A program made the translations under genes and the position numbers. From an uncultured Prevotellaceae bacterium (GTDB lineage Bacteria > Bacteroidota > Bacteroidia > Bacteroidales > Bacteroidaceae): a stretch of 39,773 nt of DNA. The notes under the pieces are model-generated. The model saw only the letters and a program-made list of their open reading frames with translations, was not told where the DNA came from and did no database searches. The stretch is taken from NCBI GenBank assembly GCA_902762565.1, contig CACWOS010000029.1:1-39773 (forward strand). The letters are read 5' to 3'. The stretch's first letter is position 1. Each line of letters begins with the position of its first letter. Below are positions 25,066 to 33,903 of this stretch, in pieces.

Positions 25066-28000
25066 ATGAAAAAAAGATTACTCATGCAGTTAATGGCTGT
25101 GGTTTTCACAGTAGGTGCATACGCCTTGAATGTAGGCGAATACATCTATTCACCCTCAGCCAAGTATGCGGTAGATGGAGCTAACGTCTTCACAGGCGGA
25201 GACTTTACTGCCGGTTATGAAAACGTATGGCTTAACGAAGCTGGTGAGGCCTTGGGCAACATGTGGGGTGTACAGACCAATGTAGGCCCTAATGGAGAGG
25301 CCGCCATGGTCAGCAACGAGGCTAGCAGTGCTGAAGGGGCCTATCTGACCCACATCCAGCCTTTGGAGCCCGGTTTGTATACCGTGTCCTATTGGGTGAA
25401 GGCCGAGTCGGCTATCGTTACTTCTATTGTTAATACGGCCACTAACTATGTGCACATCTTCACCAACAAGACTGGCGATAACACCATTGAAACAGAGATA
25501 GCAGGTAAGGCCAGCTATACTGCTGATTGGAAGCAGATTGTGTACACCGTTAATGTAACCTCCGCTGACACCTATCTAGTTTTCAATGCCTTGAATGTGG
25601 CTTCTGGTACGATGTTTGCCAACTTTGAGGTCTATCCCGTTCATGAGGTGTTCGATACCCGTAAGACCGACCGTCTGTTCGAGTATGCTGACAAGCTGTT
25701 TGCAGAGCCCGATTTCGTAAACGAGAAGGAAACCTTTTCTGCTGAAATCGAGTTTGCAAAGGGTGCAGCCTCCGATCCTTCTGCTATGGAAGATGCGAGC
25801 ACTATGGGCGATGTGATGACTGGCCTGAATGCTGCCATTGCTACCTATCTTGATGCTAATGCCGGTAATGCGGTAGGCGTAACTGCGGATGGTGTGTCTA
25901 CGACCCGCTATCTGTTAGACTGGGCAACTCAGGGTTACAGTAACTGGAACAATGTAAGCAGCAAGGGTGCTTGGGTATTTGATGGAGGCCGTTGGGGCTT
26001 TGCACCCAATGTGGCTGACGGTGAAACAAATACAGATGGTTCTCTAAAAGTCCCCGACCTCGAGCGTCCTTATGACGATGGATATGTAGCTAGTGCCGGT
26101 ATCCAGACGAGCTATACGCTTGATGTTGGTCTGCATATCAATCCTTCTGCTTTCGAAGGTACTTCACTGAAGGCTGGTAAGTATATGTTCTCTATCGAGG
26201 CACAAGCCGTTGCTTCTGCAAATAAGTCAGCCCCCTATGGCTCTAACGAGGGTGTGGAGATTAAGGCTCCTTGGATTTGGGTCGGCGCTGATACGCTCAA
26301 ACTCGACAATGTGGTGCTCAATAACACCAACTGGCAGCGCCTCTATTATATTGCAGAGGTGAAGGAAGGCGAGCAGGTAACAGCTGGTTTCCACTTCCCC
26401 GTAGTCGACGGCTCTACTGGTGGCCGCTACAGTCTGCGCAATCCGGAATTCCGTGTTGTCGGTAAGACGCAGGAGCAGGTAGACCACTTGTATGCCTACG
26501 ACCAGCTGAGCGTCCAGAAGGATGCATTGAAGGAACGTCTTGACCTGGCCAATGCTGATGTGGTTAAGGGTATTGCCGACGGATTCCCTTGGGGACATGC
26601 TATCCTGCAGGATTCTATCAACAAGTATCAGGCTGTCTATGACGACCTGCTGACCGTTGTCTCTGCCGATGGTGCCGAGTTGACCCCCGAGCGTATTACG
26701 CTGGATTATAAGGATGAGATTCTGAAGGCTGTGCAGGCCATGAATTCAGCTCGTAATGCTTATGCCACTACCAATAGGCATTATACCACTCTGATTTCTG
26801 ATGTAGCTACCTGTAACGAGTCTCTGAATGCCGAGAATCATGCCAATGGTGACAAACCGACGTTCAAGGCTGTCATCGACCAGTCGCAGGGTATGATAGA
26901 CGCTGTTCAGTATGATGTTGACCAGACGGTAGAGTTTTATAAGCAAGACAGCACGATGCTCGTGGCTAAGGAGGTCTTTGAGATGGGAACTGCCACACGT
27001 GTCAATCCCGCCGAACTGACCTTCACCCTGAAAAATGGTGGCTTTGAGCCTTGGAGCAGCAAGTCTACCTATAGTTCTGACCGCACTGTTAATGGTTGGA
27101 CATTCCATATCGGTACTGACGGCAAGCAGTGGGATGTGGCTCCTGACGGCGCCTACGATTCGGGCAGAAAGGCTAGTATCTGGCGTGGTACCTCAGTCGG
27201 ACCTAACGGTAAGGCGTCACAGAAGTTCAAGCTCAGCAAGGCTGGCGTCTATGAGTATCGTGCCAAGGCATTCGCAACAGAAGCTGGTGATGGATGCAAA
27301 CCGTTGGAGTATATGGCTGTAGCCAAGACACCTACTGTTCTCGATGTTATAGCCTTTACCAACACCCCAGTAGACTCTGTATTTATCCCCAATGTACGTC
27401 TGTTCTTCGGTCCTGATGGCAACCGTAACGACTCGCTCGTAGTCTCTAAGTGTGCGCCTTATGATTGGGGCAGAGCTATGACTTACTCAATTCTATTTGT
27501 AAAGACCGACGATGTCGAAGCAGACTTCGAGCTCGGCCTTGAGGCACTTGACAATGGTGCTACCGTTGGTGTGAACACCTTCGGATTTGGTGACAACCAC
27601 CTTTACTATCTTGGTGATGCAGCTGCTTACGAGGCAGCTACGAATGCTGCACTGGACGAGGAGATTGCCAACGCCAAAAAAATGATAGCTCCTATTACTC
27701 CCGACATTCAGAATCCAAATGCAAATCCTACCGACTGGTTGGTATACAAACTCTACCGCTTGATGGGTGACCGCGCCAACTATCCTTCTCAAGAAGAGGA
27801 TGATTTTGCTGATGCCGGTGGTAAGGATTACTGGTATCAGAATTGGATGAAACTCACCGCTGAGAAGACACTCCAGGAGAAGCAGAACACCATCATTACT
27901 CTGCAGGAGTATGAGAAGTGTCTTGATGAGATGCTCAATCCTACTGGCATAGACACGCCTGCAGTTGTCGAGAAGGTAGTTTCTGGGAACAAGGCAATCT

Positions 28001-28092
28001 ATACAATCGCTGGTGTACGTGTGCAGGGTGACGGTAAGAATCTGTCGCGCGGTCTCTATATCATCAATGGTAAGAAATATGTTGTAAAGTAA
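25066..28092 (+). CDS. Large secreted protein of unknown function (1008 aa)
   Basis: The function is not recognised. It has a signal peptide (MKKRLLMQLMAVVFTVGAYA). Residues about 40-200 look like a carbohydrate-binding jelly roll of the galactose-binding type (FTGGDFTAGYENVW, GLYTVSYWVKAES, YLVFNALNVASGTMFANFEV). A second, related sandwich appears near 310-470 (AGKYMFSIEAQA; VTAGFHFPVVDGSTGGRYSL), and a third near 650-850 (LKNGGFEPWSS; KASQKFKLSKAGVYEYRAKA). Helical, charged linkers join them (about 475-620 and 880-960). The C-terminus (YTIAGVRVQG, LSRGLYIINGKKYVVK) is a T9SS-like tail. It forms its own unit between terminators in the RG-I cluster. No catalytic motif was found, so a surface glycan-binding role is possible. 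Confidence 0.8.
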   Translation: MKKRLLMQLMAVVFTVGAYALNVGEYIYSPSAKYAVDGANVFTGGDFTAGYENVWLNEAGEALGNMWGVQTNVGPNGEAAMVSNEASSAEGAYLTHIQPLEPGLYTVSYWVKAESAIVTSIVNTATNYVHIFTNKTGDNTIETEIAGKASYTADWKQIVYTVNVTSADTYLVFNALNVASGTMFANFEVYPVHEVFDTRKTDRLFEYADKLFAEPDFVNEKETFSAEIEFAKGAASDPSAMEDASTMGDVMTGLNAAIATYLDANAGNAVGVTADGVSTTRYLLDWATQGYSNWNNVSSKGAWVFDGGRWGFAPNVADGETNTDGSLKVPDLERPYDDGYVASAGIQTSYTLDVGLHINPSAFEGTSLKAGKYMFSIEAQAVASANKSAPYGSNEGVEIKAPWIWVGADTLKLDNVVLNNTNWQRLYYIAEVKEGEQVTAGFHFPVVDGSTGGRYSLRNPEFRVVGKTQEQVDHLYAYDQLSVQKDALKERLDLANADVVKGIADGFPWGHAILQDSINKYQAVYDDLLTVVSADGAELTPERITLDYKDEILKAVQAMNSARNAYATTNRHYTTLISDVATCNESLNAENHANGDKPTFKAVIDQSQGMIDAVQYDVDQTVEFYKQDSTMLVAKEVFEMGTATRVNPAELTFTLKNGGFEPWSSKSTYSSDRTVNGWTFHIGTDGKQWDVAPDGAYDSGRKASIWRGTSVGPNGKASQKFKLSKAGVYEYRAKAFATEAGDGCKPLEYMAVAKTPTVLDVIAFTNTPVDSVFIPNVRLFFGPDGNRNDSLVVSKCAPYDWGRAMTYSILFVKTDDVEADFELGLEALDNGATVGVNTFGFGDNHLYYLGDAAAYEAATNAALDEEIANAKKMIAPITPDIQNPNANPTDWLVYKLYRLMGDRANYPSQEEDDFADAGGKDYWYQNWMKLTAEKTLQEKQNTIITLQEYEKCLDEMLNPTGIDTPAVVEKVVSGNKAIYTIAGVRVQGDGKNLSRGLYIINGKKYVVK

Positions 28093-28111
28093 GTATTATA
28101 ACATTAATATA

Positions 28112-28153
28112 AAAAAAGTTGGAGAGTCTGAATGACTTTCCAACTTTTTTTAC
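28112..28153 (+). terminator. Intrinsic terminator after the 1008-aa gene
   Basis: A 17-bp stem (28112-28128 with 28134-28150, one G-U pair) has a 5-nt loop and an A-run/T-run on the two sides. It ends right at the next promoter's -7 box (28154). Confidence 0.88.
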
Positions 28154-28161
28154 TACCTTTG
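28154..28161 (+). promoter_or_regulatory. Promoter -7 box for the 907-aa secreted protein
   Basis: TACCTTTG followed by C starts immediately after the terminator T-run. The predicted start is near 28168, with a 36-nt leader before the ATG at 28204. Any -33 element would lie in the terminator hairpin, and no TTTG is seen there. Confidence 0.65.
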
Positions 28162-28203
28162 CACTCGAAAACTAATCATATATCCAAATAAACTATTAAG
28201 CGT

Positions 28204-30927
28204 ATGAAGAAATTTTTTACCTTGACAATGCTGACACTGATGTTTGCAGTGACGGCAAGTGCACAAAGTACATTGCGTAAGACATGGGACTTCCGCGAAG
28301 GCTTTAGTGTTAAGACCGTGAACGCCTTGAAGGCTGACCAAGAAGAATTTGGTGCCGACAAGTATTGGCGTAACTATGAAAGTGATAATACAAAGGCTGA
28401 TGAACAGCATTTTTGGAATGCTAGTAAAGATGCCAAGAACAGTGATGGCTTTGCCTGCACTCATAATGGTGGTCAGGAGAAAGTTATCTCTGAATTGGAT
28501 GGTTTGGTATTAGGTATGAGTAATGCCAAGAAGTTTGTGATTACCTATGATGGAGCCCAAGCACCTAACGAATTTGCGGCTGAGGGGGGACCCGCCATCG
28601 GTGAGATGATTCCTCATGGCAAGAGCTATGTATGGCTGAACGGAAAAAATGAGACCATCAAGTTCAGTGCCGAAGTGAACCAAACCATTAAGATTGCCGT
28701 TGAGTCGCATGCAGTCAATAAGAGCAAACTCGGTGAGGCACGCGGTATCTCTTTGTCGACAAGTGCCGGCACGCTGACCCCAAAGTTTGAGGGTAGTCCT
28801 GTTCCCGTTTACTATACAGAGTATGAGTGGGATCTGACGGGTGATGCCGGAACTGTAGCCGACCTGACTATTAAGTCGACTAATGGCTGCCACATCTACT
28901 ACATCATTGTCGGTGATGGTGATGATCCTAATGCTAACAAGACTAAGGTGACTTATCTTACTGAGGGTGATGCAACGGCAGAGCCTGCCTATCAGGCATT
29001 GGTGGCTAATGAGGAACTGCTTGTGACAGCCGTAGATATGATAGAGAAGTCGGGCAATATCGTTGAGTCAGATTACAAGAATGCCGATGTCATTGTGCTC
29101 AGTCCTAAGATGAACTATGCCGATGCTGTCAAGCCTCTCTTGGCTTTCTATCCTATTCTGAACCTCAATGCCTCTTTGTATACTAAATGGGGATATGGAG
29201 AAGTTGTTAATGCAAGCCAGGAGGGTGCTCTCATCAAGCTCTTGAACAATGACCTTTTATCGGGATTCCAAAATGAGGTTGACTATTTCGGTTCTGACGA
29301 AGATGGTTATTTCCTTGTGCTTAGTACGGGTAAGTCTTTCCAGGGCATCAAGTTAGGCGATTACTTCGCTGAAGATGCCGTCGTGGCCGTTGACCCTTCT
29401 GATGAGACTGTGGCTGCTGTTCATGTACATAACATGTATCATAATGCTTATGTGTATCTTCCCGAAGAGTCATTTGTTACAACTCCCAAGTTGCTGACCA
29501 ATGCCATTGACCTTCTTAAGGCCTCAAAGACTGAAATTACGCAGGCTCCTGCTCCAAAGATTAAGTTGGAATACAAGGATCTTAAGACTAATATTTCAAT
29601 GACTATGGCTTCAAGCGCACTGCCTAAGCCTCATATCTATTATACTTTGGACGGTTCTGATCCTACCGCCGAGAGTACTGAATATGTAGAGCCTCTGACA
29701 GTTACCAGCGAGACCGTTGTTAAGGCTGTTGCAATCGCAGAAGGTTATCTGCTCAGCGAGGTCGCTACAGCCACAGCAGAAATCTTCTCTCAGCCTGCAC
29801 AGCCCACCATTGCTGCAACATATAATGATGGCGCTACCAGTGTCACATTGGCTTGTGCTACAGAGGGTACTACTATATGGTACAACTATTCTGAGAGCAA
29901 TGACACAGTTAAGTCTATGAAGTATTCTGAGCCGATCAGCCTTAAGACTCCTGCCACCCTGACTGCCTTTGCTGTTGTCAATGGACAGGTATTCTCAGAA
30001 TTGACTACCCAGCGTGTTGTTGTGAAAAACGCTTTGGTCCGTCAGGATCAGATAGGACACTTCGATGCCAACACCGATGAGTGGGGTATTAATGCAAGTG
30101 GAAGTACTGGTAGCACAGTCTATCACTTCTCGTGGGGTAAGAATGCTCGTAGCATTTACGATACAGCTGCAGAGCCCATAGGAACGCAAGAAGATCCGGA
30201 AACAGGTGATGTCACTAATATCTATCCTGAGTTTGACTATGAGTACTGGATTCCTTCAGAGAATTGCGAATGGGAATTGAAGTCTAAGGGGCAGGTTCTT
30301 GTCTATCAGACTTTGTCTGCTGGTATGGATGTAGGTAACGATGCAGGCTATAATCCCGAGACTACAGGTGACATTATCGATTACGCTCCTATTACTAAGC
30401 AAGATATCCAATTTGCTGGTAAGGTGAGTGGTGAACCGTACACAGCAAGCATCCAGTCACGTAAGAAATTCCAAGGTCCATTCAATCTTGTGACCTATGT
30501 AGGTACTGCATCTGGTGGTAGCAATGTAGGTAAAATGATGCTCCAGGTATCGACTGACAGCTTGAACTGGACAAATGTTGGCGACACACTGACGACATCT
30601 ATAGTGAAACGTTTGTGGAAGGGCTATGAGCGCAGTTACAACGATGCTGATGAAGTTTATGTTCGTATCACGCAAGTTGGTGGCGGCTCAAGCATCCAGA
30701 TTTATGACATCTATGTGCTTAATACTGGTGAGAAGTCATTGGAATTGAAGAAACAGTACGACGATGAATGGCAGGCTTTCGTTGATGGCATTGAGACTGT
30801 CAACTATCAGAGCAACAAAGCCATGAAGGCCATCTACAACCTCAATGGTATCCGCCAGAATGGCTTGCAGCGCGGTCTGAACATCGTGGTGATGGGCGAC
30901 GGCTCTGTCAGAAAGGTTATCAAATAA
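28204..30927 (+). CDS. Large secreted protein with chitobiase-C-like domains (907 aa)
   Basis: The function is not recognised. After the signal peptide (MKKFFTLTMLTLMFAVTASAQ) comes a beta-rich N-terminal domain starting TLRKTWDFREGFS (about 22-240). A mixed alpha/beta region with an AEPAYQALVANEELLVTAVD start follows (about 245-450). Two tandem Ig-like domains of the chitobiase/beta-hexosaminidase C-terminal type (about 470-600) are marked by IYYTLDGSDPTAESTEY and TTIWYNYSES. A further beta domain (about 610-860) contains QIYDIYVLNTGEKS. The end (IYNLNGIRQNGLQRGLNIVV, final RKVIK) is a T9SS-like tail. It is a single-gene unit in the pectin cluster with its own promoter and terminator. The overall design suggests a surface glycan-binding protein; no enzyme active site was identified. 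Confidence 0.8.
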   Translation: MKKFFTLTMLTLMFAVTASAQSTLRKTWDFREGFSVKTVNALKADQEEFGADKYWRNYESDNTKADEQHFWNASKDAKNSDGFACTHNGGQEKVISELDGLVLGMSNAKKFVITYDGAQAPNEFAAEGGPAIGEMIPHGKSYVWLNGKNETIKFSAEVNQTIKIAVESHAVNKSKLGEARGISLSTSAGTLTPKFEGSPVPVYYTEYEWDLTGDAGTVADLTIKSTNGCHIYYIIVGDGDDPNANKTKVTYLTEGDATAEPAYQALVANEELLVTAVDMIEKSGNIVESDYKNADVIVLSPKMNYADAVKPLLAFYPILNLNASLYTKWGYGEVVNASQEGALIKLLNNDLLSGFQNEVDYFGSDEDGYFLVLSTGKSFQGIKLGDYFAEDAVVAVDPSDETVAAVHVHNMYHNAYVYLPEESFVTTPKLLTNAIDLLKASKTEITQAPAPKIKLEYKDLKTNISMTMASSALPKPHIYYTLDGSDPTAESTEYVEPLTVTSETVVKAVAIAEGYLLSEVATATAEIFSQPAQPTIAATYNDGATSVTLACATEGTTIWYNYSESNDTVKSMKYSEPISLKTPATLTAFAVVNGQVFSELTTQRVVVKNALVRQDQIGHFDANTDEWGINASGSTGSTVYHFSWGKNARSIYDTAAEPIGTQEDPETGDVTNIYPEFDYEYWIPSENCEWELKSKGQVLVYQTLSAGMDVGNDAGYNPETTGDIIDYAPITKQDIQFAGKVSGEPYTASIQSRKKFQGPFNLVTYVGTASGGSNVGKMMLQVSTDSLNWTNVGDTLTTSIVKRLWKGYERSYNDADEVYVRITQVGGGSSIQIYDIYVLNTGEKSLELKKQYDDEWQAFVDGIETVNYQSNKAMKAIYNLNGIRQNGLQRGLNIVVMGDGSVRKVIK

Positions 30928-30953
30928 GACGGATTAAAACGTTTGAGTTAACT

Positions 30954-30990
30954 AAATCGGCACATTACTTGGTGATGTGCCGATTTTTTT
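30954..30990 (+). terminator. Intrinsic terminator after the 907-aa gene
   Basis: A perfect 12-bp stem (30954-30965 with 30975-30986) has a 9-nt loop followed by T residues. It overlaps the next promoter: that promoter's TTG lies in the loop. Confidence 0.9.
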
Positions 30991-30999
30991 GTACTTTTG
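30969..30999 (+). promoter_or_regulatory. Promoter of the fourth PL11 gene, interlocked with a terminator
   Basis: TTG (30969-30971) and TACTTTTG (30992-30999) are 20 nt apart. The transcript should start near 31006. This excludes the in-frame upstream start at 30997 and supports the ATG at 31039. Confidence 0.75.
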
Positions 31000-31038
31000 C
31001 CGCGTAGAATAATACGAGTAATTAAAACAAACTACAAT

Positions 31039-33360
31039 ATGAACAAACTAAGACTCTTTTTCATGTCATTGATGGCCTTGATAACCATCGCTTCCAAAGC
31101 CCAGGTTACTCCCGCCTGCCAGATGGAAAAGCTGGATCGCGGACTCGTGGCAGTACCAACCAGTACAACAGCAAATTTTGTCAGTTGGCGCCTGCTTGGC
31201 ACAGACGACAAGGCTAACACGACCTTCGACCTGCTGCGTAATGGTACGGTCATTGCTTCCGGACTTACCAAGACCAACTATCAAGACACTCAAGGATCAG
31301 CCACGGCTAAGTATCAGGTCGTGACCAAGGTCAACGGTTCTGCTATTGAGAATTCTGCAGAGGTCACACCTTGGGGGAAAAAGTATCTGTCACTGAAACT
31401 CGACCGTCCTGCAGGTGGTACGGATTCCAAATGGACGAATACCGACAACACAGTAGGCCCTACAAGTGCGACCTACGCCTACTATCCTAACGACATGAGC
31501 GTGGGTGACGTAGATGGTGACGGACAATATGAATTGTTTTTGAAATGGGAGTCTACCCACGCTCAGGACAACTCACGAAGCCTGGGAGCTACTGGTAATA
31601 CCTTCATCGACTGCTATAAGTTAGACGGCACCCGCCTCTGGCGTATCGACTTGGGACAAAACATCCGCGACGGTGCACACTATACGCAGTTTATGGTCTA
31701 CGACTTCGATAATGATGGAAAGGCCGAGATGATGTGCAAGACAGCTGCTGGTTCAAAGGACGGACTGGGCAACTACGTCAATCAGGCAGCTACTGACGCC
31801 ACCATCAAAGGGCACGACAACACCAAAGATTACCGCAACTCAGGCGGACATATCTTGCAAGGCCCAGAATACCTCACTGTATTCAGCGGACTGACAGGTA
31901 AGGCTATCCATACCACTTGGTATCTGCCCGGACGTGCTGGTACAGGCAGTAAGACATCATCAGGAAGCAGTACAACTGAAGGTGGTTCAGAACTAGGTAA
32001 AGTCAGCACCTATCCTAATGGCTTCTGGGGCGACAACTATGGTGGTCGCTCTGAGCGTTTCCTTGGCGCTGTTGCCTATATCAACGGTGCAGACAAGCCA
32101 GCCTGTGGCATCTTCTGTCGCGGCTACTATACCAAGGCCTATGTCTGGGCAGTCAGCTTCGATGGCAACCGTCTGCATACCGAATGGCTGCATTGCTCGC
32201 CCAGCACCACACAATGGCTGGTATATGCCTCCAAATGGGATGACGGACAGCCAGGGCTAACCTATACCATCGATGGTGACCTGCTGAAGCGTATTCCCAT
32301 TAAGACGGCTCCTGCTAATACCGGTGGAGTTAAGAGCACGGACACCAGTGGTGGCGTTGTGGGCAGCAACACGCTCTACGGCAATGGTAATCACAACATG
32401 TCTATTGCCGATGTCGATGGTGATGGCTGCGATGAGATTATCTGGGGCGCAGGCGCTTTGAACAACGATGGCACCCTGCTCTATGCCACTGGCTATGGAC
32501 ATGGTGATGCTATGCATGTAGGCAAGATGATTCCCGATCGTGAAGGATACCAAGTCTTTGATGTACATGAAGAAAAACTGACTGCCACACATGGCTCATG
32601 GGATTTACATGATGCCCGTACTGGCGAGGTTATTTATCATGGAGGTTCAGCAGATTCCGATAATGGCCGTGGTATGGCAGGCGACCTGACAGGTAAAGAT
32701 GGCTATGAATTCTGGTCCAGTGATGTTCGTACACCATACTCAGCTCTCACAGGTAAGGCCACCAGTATCAAGAACTGCTCCGTCAACTTCCGCATCTACT
32801 GGGATGGTTCTATCCAAGATCAGCTTTTGGATGGCAGCTACAAATACAGCGGAGATGTCTGGGCGCAGACAGCCCATGCAGAGCCTGTCATTACCAAATG
32901 GAATGGTTCAAGTTTCTCTAATGTCGTTTCGTTCTACAGCACCACCTATAACAACGCTCAGACAGCCAACTATACTAAGGCCACACCTTGTCTGCAGGCC
33001 GACATCCTAGGCGACTGGCGTGAGGAGCTTGTGATGTGGAACAAGAAAGACTCCTCGGAGATTATGATTTTCACCACGTGGACCCCAACGACCTATGCCG
33101 TTCCTACACTGATGCACGACCACACCTATCGTATGGGCATCTGCTGGCAGAATACGGCCTACAACCAGCCGCCTCACCTGGGCTACTACCTGCCTGACTA
33201 TATCAATGGCAAGATAGATACTGGCATTAAAGTTGTCAGAGGGAAGATGGTGGACGAAAGAGACGACAATTGGTACACTATCAATGGTCAGAAACTCATA
33301 GACAAACCAAGTAAGCCCGGCCTATACATCAATAACAACAAGAAAGTGATTATCAGATAA
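31039..33360 (+). CDS. PL11 rhamnogalacturonan lyase with C-terminal sorting tail
   Basis: Fourth RG-I lyase of the window, 773 aa. Signal peptide MNKLRLFFMSLMALITIASKAQ, then MEKLDRGLVAVPTS, GDVDGDGQYELFLKWESTHA, YDFDNDGKAEMMCKTAAGS, ADVDGDGCDEIIWGAG, TKATPCLQADILGDWREE and NTAYNQPPHLGYYLPD, all standard PL11 blocks. Compared with the others it has a longer loop of Ser/Thr/Gly near residues 300-325 and another near 410-450, close to the likely substrate cleft. The end (YTINGQKL, KPGLYINNNKKVIIR) is a T9SS-like tail. The upstream frame extends to 30997 but overlaps the promoter, so the ATG at 31039 was chosen. It is a separate unit and the last gene of the pectin cluster here; no terminator is obvious downstream. 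Confidence 0.93.
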   Translation: MNKLRLFFMSLMALITIASKAQVTPACQMEKLDRGLVAVPTSTTANFVSWRLLGTDDKANTTFDLLRNGTVIASGLTKTNYQDTQGSATAKYQVVTKVNGSAIENSAEVTPWGKKYLSLKLDRPAGGTDSKWTNTDNTVGPTSATYAYYPNDMSVGDVDGDGQYELFLKWESTHAQDNSRSLGATGNTFIDCYKLDGTRLWRIDLGQNIRDGAHYTQFMVYDFDNDGKAEMMCKTAAGSKDGLGNYVNQAATDATIKGHDNTKDYRNSGGHILQGPEYLTVFSGLTGKAIHTTWYLPGRAGTGSKTSSGSSTTEGGSELGKVSTYPNGFWGDNYGGRSERFLGAVAYINGADKPACGIFCRGYYTKAYVWAVSFDGNRLHTEWLHCSPSTTQWLVYASKWDDGQPGLTYTIDGDLLKRIPIKTAPANTGGVKSTDTSGGVVGSNTLYGNGNHNMSIADVDGDGCDEIIWGAGALNNDGTLLYATGYGHGDAMHVGKMIPDREGYQVFDVHEEKLTATHGSWDLHDARTGEVIYHGGSADSDNGRGMAGDLTGKDGYEFWSSDVRTPYSALTGKATSIKNCSVNFRIYWDGSIQDQLLDGSYKYSGDVWAQTAHAEPVITKWNGSSFSNVVSFYSTTYNNAQTANYTKATPCLQADILGDWREELVMWNKKDSSEIMIFTTWTPTTYAVPTLMHDHTYRMGICWQNTAYNQPPHLGYYLPDYINGKIDTGIKVVRGKMVDERDDNWYTINGQKLIDKPSKPGLYINNNKKVIIR

Positions 33361-33397
33361 ATGATCACTAGAACCGACACTATGATTTAGTATAACA

Positions 33398-33422
33398 TCA
33401 CACCGTGCCTGGCCCCCTGTGA
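33398..33422. repeat. REP-like palindrome, copy 1
   Basis: TCACA (33398-33402) and TGTGA (33418-33422) flank the core CCGTGCCTGGCCCCC. Related cores occur at 33708, 34867 and 35446. This is the boundary between the pectin cluster and the AT-rich island. Confidence 0.55.
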
Positions 33423-33445
33423 GGACAATCATCTAAGGTTCGCAT

Positions 33446-33550
33446 CCGCTACGGGCGGAAGGCCCTTCCGCTTCCTTCTCGCGCCCCGTCCGCACGTAGC
33501 GGAAGAGGCGTCCGCTTCCTTCGGACCATGCCTCTGCTTCCTTCGCGTCA
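33446..33550. repeat. GC-rich nested palindromes and GCTTCCTTC repeats
   Basis: CCGCTACG (33446-33453) pairs with CGTAGCGG (33495-33502), enclosing a second perfect hairpin, GCGGAAGG/CCTTCCGC (33455-33471). GCTTCCTTC recurs three times. It has the form of an extragenic palindromic element. No gene is seen between 33361 and 33711. Confidence 0.5.
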
Positions 33551-33707
33551 ATAGTTTGAAACCTTCGGACTGCCCCTCAAACACCTGCTTGAGTTATTAC
33601 TCCAAAAGAAATTTTGAATACTCTTGGAGTATTTCTGATTACTCCGATAGTATTGAACAACGTTCCAGACTTGCTTCCAGCAATCGTCACCATGAGAAAC
33701 ATCCTAT

Positions 33708-33728
33708 GTAACAGCGTGCCCCTGTTAC
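33708..33728. repeat. REP-like palindrome, copy 2
   Basis: A perfect 7-bp inverted repeat, GTAACAG and CTGTTAC, around CGTGCCC. It abuts the 5' end of the toxin-tail fragment and supplies the in-frame TAA (33709-33711) that closes its reading frame upstream. Confidence 0.65.
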
Positions 33729-33903
33729 TTTACCTCCAAGTAATAATATGCAATATAATGCATATATTGTCGTTAAATCTATAGATGTCCAAAGATCTAT
33801 AGTTGCTCCTGCGTTCGGGAAATTGGGCTATGGTATTCAATATAAGACACCATTAGACGTTAACTCGTTAATAGAATTTAAGTTTATAATTCCTATAAAA
33901 TAA
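33712..33903 (+). pseudogene. C-terminal tip of a TNT-like polymorphic toxin (truncated)
   Basis: The open frame reads VTLPPSNNMQYNAYIVVKSI, then SIVAPAFGKLGYGIQYKT and DVNSLIEFKF, to TAA at 33901-33903. This follows the end of the TNT (tuberculosis necrotizing toxin) domain: a Leu-Pro-Pro turn, a Tyr-x-x-Tyr strand, Val-x-x-Gly/Ser-x-x-Ala-Pro-x-Phe-Gly, a Gly-x-Gly-x-Gln-Tyr motif and a hydrophobic terminal strand. In the mycobacterial toxin a Gln near the end is catalytic, and the Gln of GIQY is the likely counterpart. Only about 60 of the roughly 100 domain residues remain, so the fragment should be inactive; an internal ATG lies at 33748. Its stop overlaps the ATG of the next gene by one base, the layout of a toxin-immunity pair. 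The assignment is by motif reading only. Confidence 0.6.

Noticed and set aside
30997-31038. N-terminal extension of the fourth PL11 gene
   Set aside because: It would begin inside the -7 box; the ATG at 31039 starts the signal peptide.
33571-33711. Open frame before the REP-like palindrome as the N-terminal part of the TNT-like toxin
   Set aside because: The translated sequence (for example EYSWSISDYSDSIEQRSR) has no TNT resemblance and is closed by TAA at 33709.
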